A stretch of DNA of 64,000 bases from Dendrophyllia cribrosa (taxonomy: Eukaryota > Cnidaria > Anthozoa > Scleractinia > Dendrophylliidae): NCBI GenBank assembly GCA_024195265.1, contig JAJLRJ010000002.1, forward strand, positions 50,806,543 through 50,870,542. Direction: 5' to 3'. The notes beneath the pieces are model-generated. The model worked only from the letters and a program-made list of their open reading frames with translations, did no database searches and was not told the DNA's origin. Positions 53,320 to 59,300 of the stretch are shown piece after piece (within the stretch, counting starts at the first letter, position 1; each line of letters opens with the position of its first letter). A program made the translations under genes and the position numbers.

Positions 53320-56300
53320 GGCTGCGCACATCCATGTTGGTTCGGCCCACTCGCCGCGGTTTGGTTGTCAGGACAACATCCATGCAGAGTAATTTCGCAG
53401 TAGATGTGATACATGGATGGCGGTGTGGGTTGAGTGGTAGCTCCAGGAGTGGTGGTTGTGGGAGGGGTAACAGTGGCGTTGGCTGTGAGACAAGAAGAAA
53501 ACGTTGCAAAATTAGTTTATGGAAATCTCTAGCTTAAGAAGCCATTGAAATGTAGTCTTCGATTCGATGCAAGGAATTGTTTTTTGAGTGGGGCAATTTT
53601 CTTTTTTTTTAACAGGATCTAAAGTAGGCTGATTCTCAAATGGTCCGAGGTGGCTGTCACACATACCCTCCTCTCCCCACATGATGTCTCTTGCTCGAAG
53701 GCTTATTCTTGACGTCATTTGACCGTTGAATATTTCCAGCAATCAGGGTGGCTGTTATACGTTATTTTGTTCTATAAGGAATTTAAAGAACCGGACTAAA
53801 CGTTCTCTGATTGGTGGAACGTTTATTCAGCTTTCAGATTACGTCAAGAACAAGACGTTAAACAAAGGATATCAGCCGAGGAGAGAAGGAGGTTGAGTGC
53901 GAGCGAGCGAGCGAGCGACCCCGGACCGTCTGATAATTAGACTAGATTAACTCTCGAACGTACAAAGGGTGGTGGGGAGGAGTGGTTGCTACCCCTCAAG
54001 GTTTTTCTCCAATATTTTTAAGACCATTTAAGATTAGCACATGCCGTTTTCAGTAGCTGTTCGTTTATCCTGGAGACACATTTTGTAAAGTTTGGTGACC
54101 AATCGGTTGCTATGGTAACGAGATATATATGACGTCATAAGTAACATGAGGTCAACACATTTTTGAATAAAAATGCGTGTTTTTCAACTTTTTTAGTAAA
54201 AAAACATATAAAATGCTATCAAAAGTAATGAAGTATTGATTGATTGATTGAATTGTATGTCATTTTGCAACTCTAGCAAACAATATTTGCAATTTCCACA
54301 TTTTTCCAATAAATTTGAATTTTTAGAAAAATCCAAGATGGCGGCCATCTTGGCGGCCATTTTGGATGACGTCACGGACCCCCAGCAGCGCCCATATAAC
54401 ATTTACCTTATTTTGTAGAGCACATCGCGGGCTATCTGTAAGATGCAAAATATTTCCGAAATATTGCAACATCGCAAAAACCCAAGGGGGGAACAACCCC
54501 CCTCCCCCCTCCCCACAATATAAAAGCAAACAAACATGGTATTACCTTTTGTATTACAGTTTGGCGTCATTCCATTGATTCTGGTTCCTGGAATCTCTTT
54601 GCCTGTATTCTGATTCACGCACCAGCAGTCCTCCTTTCCAATCACAGGATAGGTATAGCACTGTATTTCTTTAAACACACCAGACGGCTCACATTCGGGG
54701 ACAAAAATGTCCGCCGCTCCGCTCTTTCGTGCCTTTGTTTGTTCCTTTTGGCATTGACTTTCCGACTGAGCTGACACGGGAGACGCTAAAGTTGCTGTTT
54801 GAACAGGGCTCTGACTCTCTTGCGGTGGGCAGCCTTCCATATCAGGACCTTTAGCAAATGTCACTTTGTCGTCACAACAGCCATAAGGACCCAGGTTACA
54901 ACTTGGAACGTTTGAGGCGTCGGATTGAACATTACCTGGAGTAAAGAAAATAATTATTGTATGATGGTGGTGAAACACACTTATGATGAGAATAATTAGT
55001 GTGGATCAAGAGCAAGAGTTATTTACAGTTTCGGCGTTTTTCTCCGGTTTCGAATTTCTGTAGCTTGAAGAAAACTTGCTTGGAGCATTGATATACCCCG
55101 CCTATTACGTAGAGTGTTAGTCAACCGCAGGTTATGTCAAGTAGATTTCTAGCGTCTTGTAATCAGTATAATTTGATTGATATACCTCTGTGGTTTTACT
55201 CTGTATACGAGTGTAAAACAGGGCAAGAACCAACTATGTATGGATGTACCAACCATAACCAGGAGCCCATGCCATTACAAATCGCATCGGGAATAAATTC
55301 GCTTTGAGAAGGAAATTCATTTTCCTTTACCAAATCAATTAGTGACGGTTCTAGGGGATGGACCGGGAGGCCTCGATCGAGTATACCTTCTTGCTGTCGA
55401 ACATTTGCATGTCTCGAAGAAGTAAAAGTGTATTAATTAAAGAACTATTTTTCGCTTACATCATACACACACAAAAATGATGGAATCACCCGGATTCGAA
55501 CCTGGAGCGCAACGCGCTTCACCAATGCACTTGTCATTCGGATAGGTAATCACAGTATCTTGAAATAGTAATATCTAATTACACATTTCAACCCATGGAA
55601 TAAGTAAATATCCTGTTATATCTGCTATAAGGTAAAACTTACAGGGTTTAAAAAAGATAATCTGTCCCCCACATCGGACTTAAAACGACAATGGAAGCCT
55701 CGACGGGCAACAAAACGTTTCGGGACCCCAACTGATAAGAAGTGTGGATTCACCATTGTCAACATTGATCCTGAAGAAATCAGTATGATCATATAGGAAC
55801 GGCGACAAGACCATTTCCAGCAGGGGTTAAAGTGGTAGAAAATAATCATTACTAATCTATACTTACCACATTCTGGTGTTGTCCCATCGTTTGCCCTAGT
55901 TCCTTTAATTTCCTGGCCTGAAGAGTCTACACACCAACATTGTTTACCGTAACTGTCGTGTTCAAAACACTGTCGGGGAACATAGTTTCCTTCCTTGTCG
56001 CACACAGGTACAAAGATGTCAGTGATGAACGGCGACTTAGCAATGTCTCTTTCCTTTTGGCATTGGGTTTGTGGCATTTCTGCAAGAATAAATCAAGAGC
56101 AGGTGTAAGTTTATAAGTTTATCATAGCAAGCGACACATCATATTTCTGTATCTTCCTCTTTAATTTGCGAAGTAATATATCAAACACTCGCAAGAGATG
56201 TTTCGTCAGAATATCAAAACACCAAGAAGATGGACGATAAAACAAGGCACAGCAGATACTTTATTAATCAACTTCGAGCTGTTCGGATACATGACAAAAC

Positions 56301-59300
56301 ACTTTTTGAGTGTTTGATATAGCTTCTCAACTGATTATAAAATGCAGAGAAAACGAAGGAATAAAATCAGCAGAATCTATGCTAATTAAGATCAGGTTTC
56401 CAAACCAAATCACGCATATGACTTTCTTTGTTCAAACGTGATGAATTATGAATTATGAATTATGAAGAAGCTGGTGGACAGCCGGCTTAACCGCGGTCAA
56501 ACGAGAGAAATTTGCAATTGAAAGTTAAGCAAAGTACTTAAAAGTTAAGGTTGTCATATTAACTGTTTAAAGTTTAATATATTGCAAATACACTGTCAAT
56601 TTACCAAACGTTTTGAAAGTTTACAAAAAAAGTTCTAAGCGTGTAAAAACTGTGAACTGCAGAATTGGCGGCGCCATTTGCCAACATAATTTTGATCAGG
56701 CGCAAAAAGTTTGGGTTAGTTTTTAACGGAAAATAGCTCATCATTTTTAGAAAAAATAAAAGATAGTAACGTCAACTAATTTTATTTTATACATCCTTGC
56801 CAATATTTCCATTTAATATCAAATAAAATCCCACTAAATAAAACGAAAAACGCCTCGGACGTTTGATCGCGGTGGAGCAGCCAGCAAGCCCGCTTTTAGA
56901 TATTTATCCCCCGTTTTATAGTAGTATTATAGTAGTTTTATAGTAGTATTTTATTGTAGAAACCCCCCCCCCCCCCCCCCCCCCCCCCTCCTCCCCTTGG
57001 GTTTTTGCGATGTTGCAATATTTTGGAAATATTTAATATTGGATTTTACTAATTTTACTAAAAATCAAATTTATCGAAAAAATGTGGAAATTGCAAATGT
57101 TGTTTTCTAGAGTTGCAAAAAAACATACAATTAAACATTTTGATGCTTTTGGTAGTATTTTATATGTTTTTTTTTTCAATAAAAAAAGGTGAAAAACACG
57201 CATTTTTATTCAAAAATGGCTTGACCACATGTTACTTATGACGACATATCTCATTACCATAGCAACCGGTTGTCGCCAAACTTTACCAAAATGTGTCTTA
57301 GGGATAAATGAACAGCTACTAGGAAAGGCATGTGCTTATCTTACATGGTCTTGGAAATATCGGAGAAAATCTTAAGGGGATGGCAACCACCCCCCCCCCC
57401 CCCCCCCCCCCTGTACGTCCGAGGGTTAAACTGTATCCCTCTTTCATTAATGTAATGTGGTCATGTAGCTTGCCTCTAATATTTGCTTACTTAAACACTT
57501 CAGCAGCACTGTCATGAGGTACTTAGCATTCAGTATTTTAACCTTTTGCTAGAAACGTTTCTCCTTACGCATTTGTTTCGCGGCCACAATTAATTAACCG
57601 ATTTTGGCTATCTGGCGTTCTCTTGTCGCTTATGATTCCTGGAGCTAGAATACTATAAGGCAATTATATCTGAAATTGCTATCTTTTAAAACCGCTACCT
57701 TTCACGGTGTCATTGAGCGTCACTTCTACTTCAACTTCAAATTTTGTTTCATTCTTAGCTGGCGTTTTTTCCTTGTTATTTGTCGGCTGATCCTGCTGTT
57801 TCGTTTCCGGTTTCTTCACTTCCTCTTTGCCCACAACAGTTGTACAGTTGGGTGTCTGCCCGTCAGACATCCGTGTTCCTTGAATTTCCTGTCCGTCTTT
57901 GGTGACACACCAGCATTGCTTGGTAAACCCATCATGTTCAAAGCACTGTACATCACTGTAGTTACCATCTGTATTGCATTCAGGCACAAAAGCGTCATCC
58001 ATGGTCTTAGCCATCTGCCTCTCCAGTTGACAAGCTGTTTCTGTAAGAATATGAAGCGGAAATTAAGGCTCAGCTTGAAAATGATGGTTATTGGTAATCG
58101 TCAGTAAGGCATAATGTACGTACAGTGCACTGTTAGTCAGCAAAGACTGGTTTCCATTATAACCTCTTGGTAATGGGATCCAGACAGTCTTGGTTGGACT
58201 CTGTAAAGTGTATCATGGAGTGTCTCACAATTTAGATAGTGTACAATTGGGCTTGTTGCTGTTAGTGTTCACGATCAAGCAATGGGGCCGACTATTTATA
58301 TTTCATCACATGTAAAAGAATAGTTGGCTGTATTCGATGGATTTTATTGTGATGTAAAGGTATGTTTAGCAATCTATAGCCGTTAGACCTGCTCAATTTT
58401 ATACTGGTTGGAAAATATGTGGTACAAATTGCTTTGTCAGAAAGTACAATAAAAATGGCAACAAACGAAATTTGAGCCTTCGAGCTTACCTTCAGACCTC
58501 CTAAATGTCTACCCGACCCTGTTTTCACTACTGATGGATACAAGCATGGGCAATTGTTTTCGGCATTCCCTGGCAGTAACAGTTACACAATAATTATCTT
58601 TCTACTTACTATGCTCATTATTCTCCGTCGCTGGTGCAGGAGCCGGAGCAGGAACGGGAGCAGGAGCTGGAGCTGGAGCTGGAGCTGGATAAGATGAATA
58701 GGGGGCAGGAGAAGGATACGGATATGGGGCAGGAGAAGGATACGAATAGGGGGCAGGAGATGGATACTGATATGGTGCATACGCCGGATTAGGAGCAGGA
58801 TACGGTGCATAAGAAGGTGCCGAATATGGTGACGGATAAGGTGCCGGGTAAGGAGCATATGATGGGTATGGTGCAGGCGCTGATAAAGGCGTCTGAGCTG
58901 GCGCCGGCGCCTGCTCCGAGTACGTATATCCCGCTGACTGTTGGTTGGAAACTTGTGTGCTGTTTGAAAGATAATTGGCCGTGTTTTCTGTTCTGTTCGC
59001 TGTAGCGTTATTGCTGCTGTTAAAATCAGCTTGTGCTTCAGCGTTACTGTCATTACTCAATGGTGTTTGCGTGACACTCGTAGCATACGTGTACGTTGTG
59101 TTTGCAGATTGGTTCTGAGACACATCGGGATTGTTAGATGACGCTGTTGAAACTTCAGGATTATTATACCTCGCTGTTGACGTTTCAGAACTACTATATG
59201 ACGTCGTGGATGTATTGTCCAGTTGTGGTTGCTGTTGCTCCTGTGTACGATAGTATGAATCATAACCTGTAGTATTCGCGCTTGTATTGTTATCCGCAGC

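Larger units (their letters stand above)
56080..57698 (-). other. Intron between thyroglobulin domains 1 and 2
   Basis: Holds interspersed repeat copy B with its two poly-C borders. The stretch 56080-56960 shows nothing recognised. Confidence 0.5.

Noticed and set aside
55477..55550. tRNA gene on the minus strand
   Set aside because: A T-arm-like sequence is present but no proper acceptor or anticodon stem; listed only as SINE-like.
58583..59053. Arg/Leu/His-rich open frame on the minus strand overlapping exon 4
   Set aside because: A frame-shifted reading of the Pro-Tyr repeat; the exon 4 frame matches both neighbours in phase.
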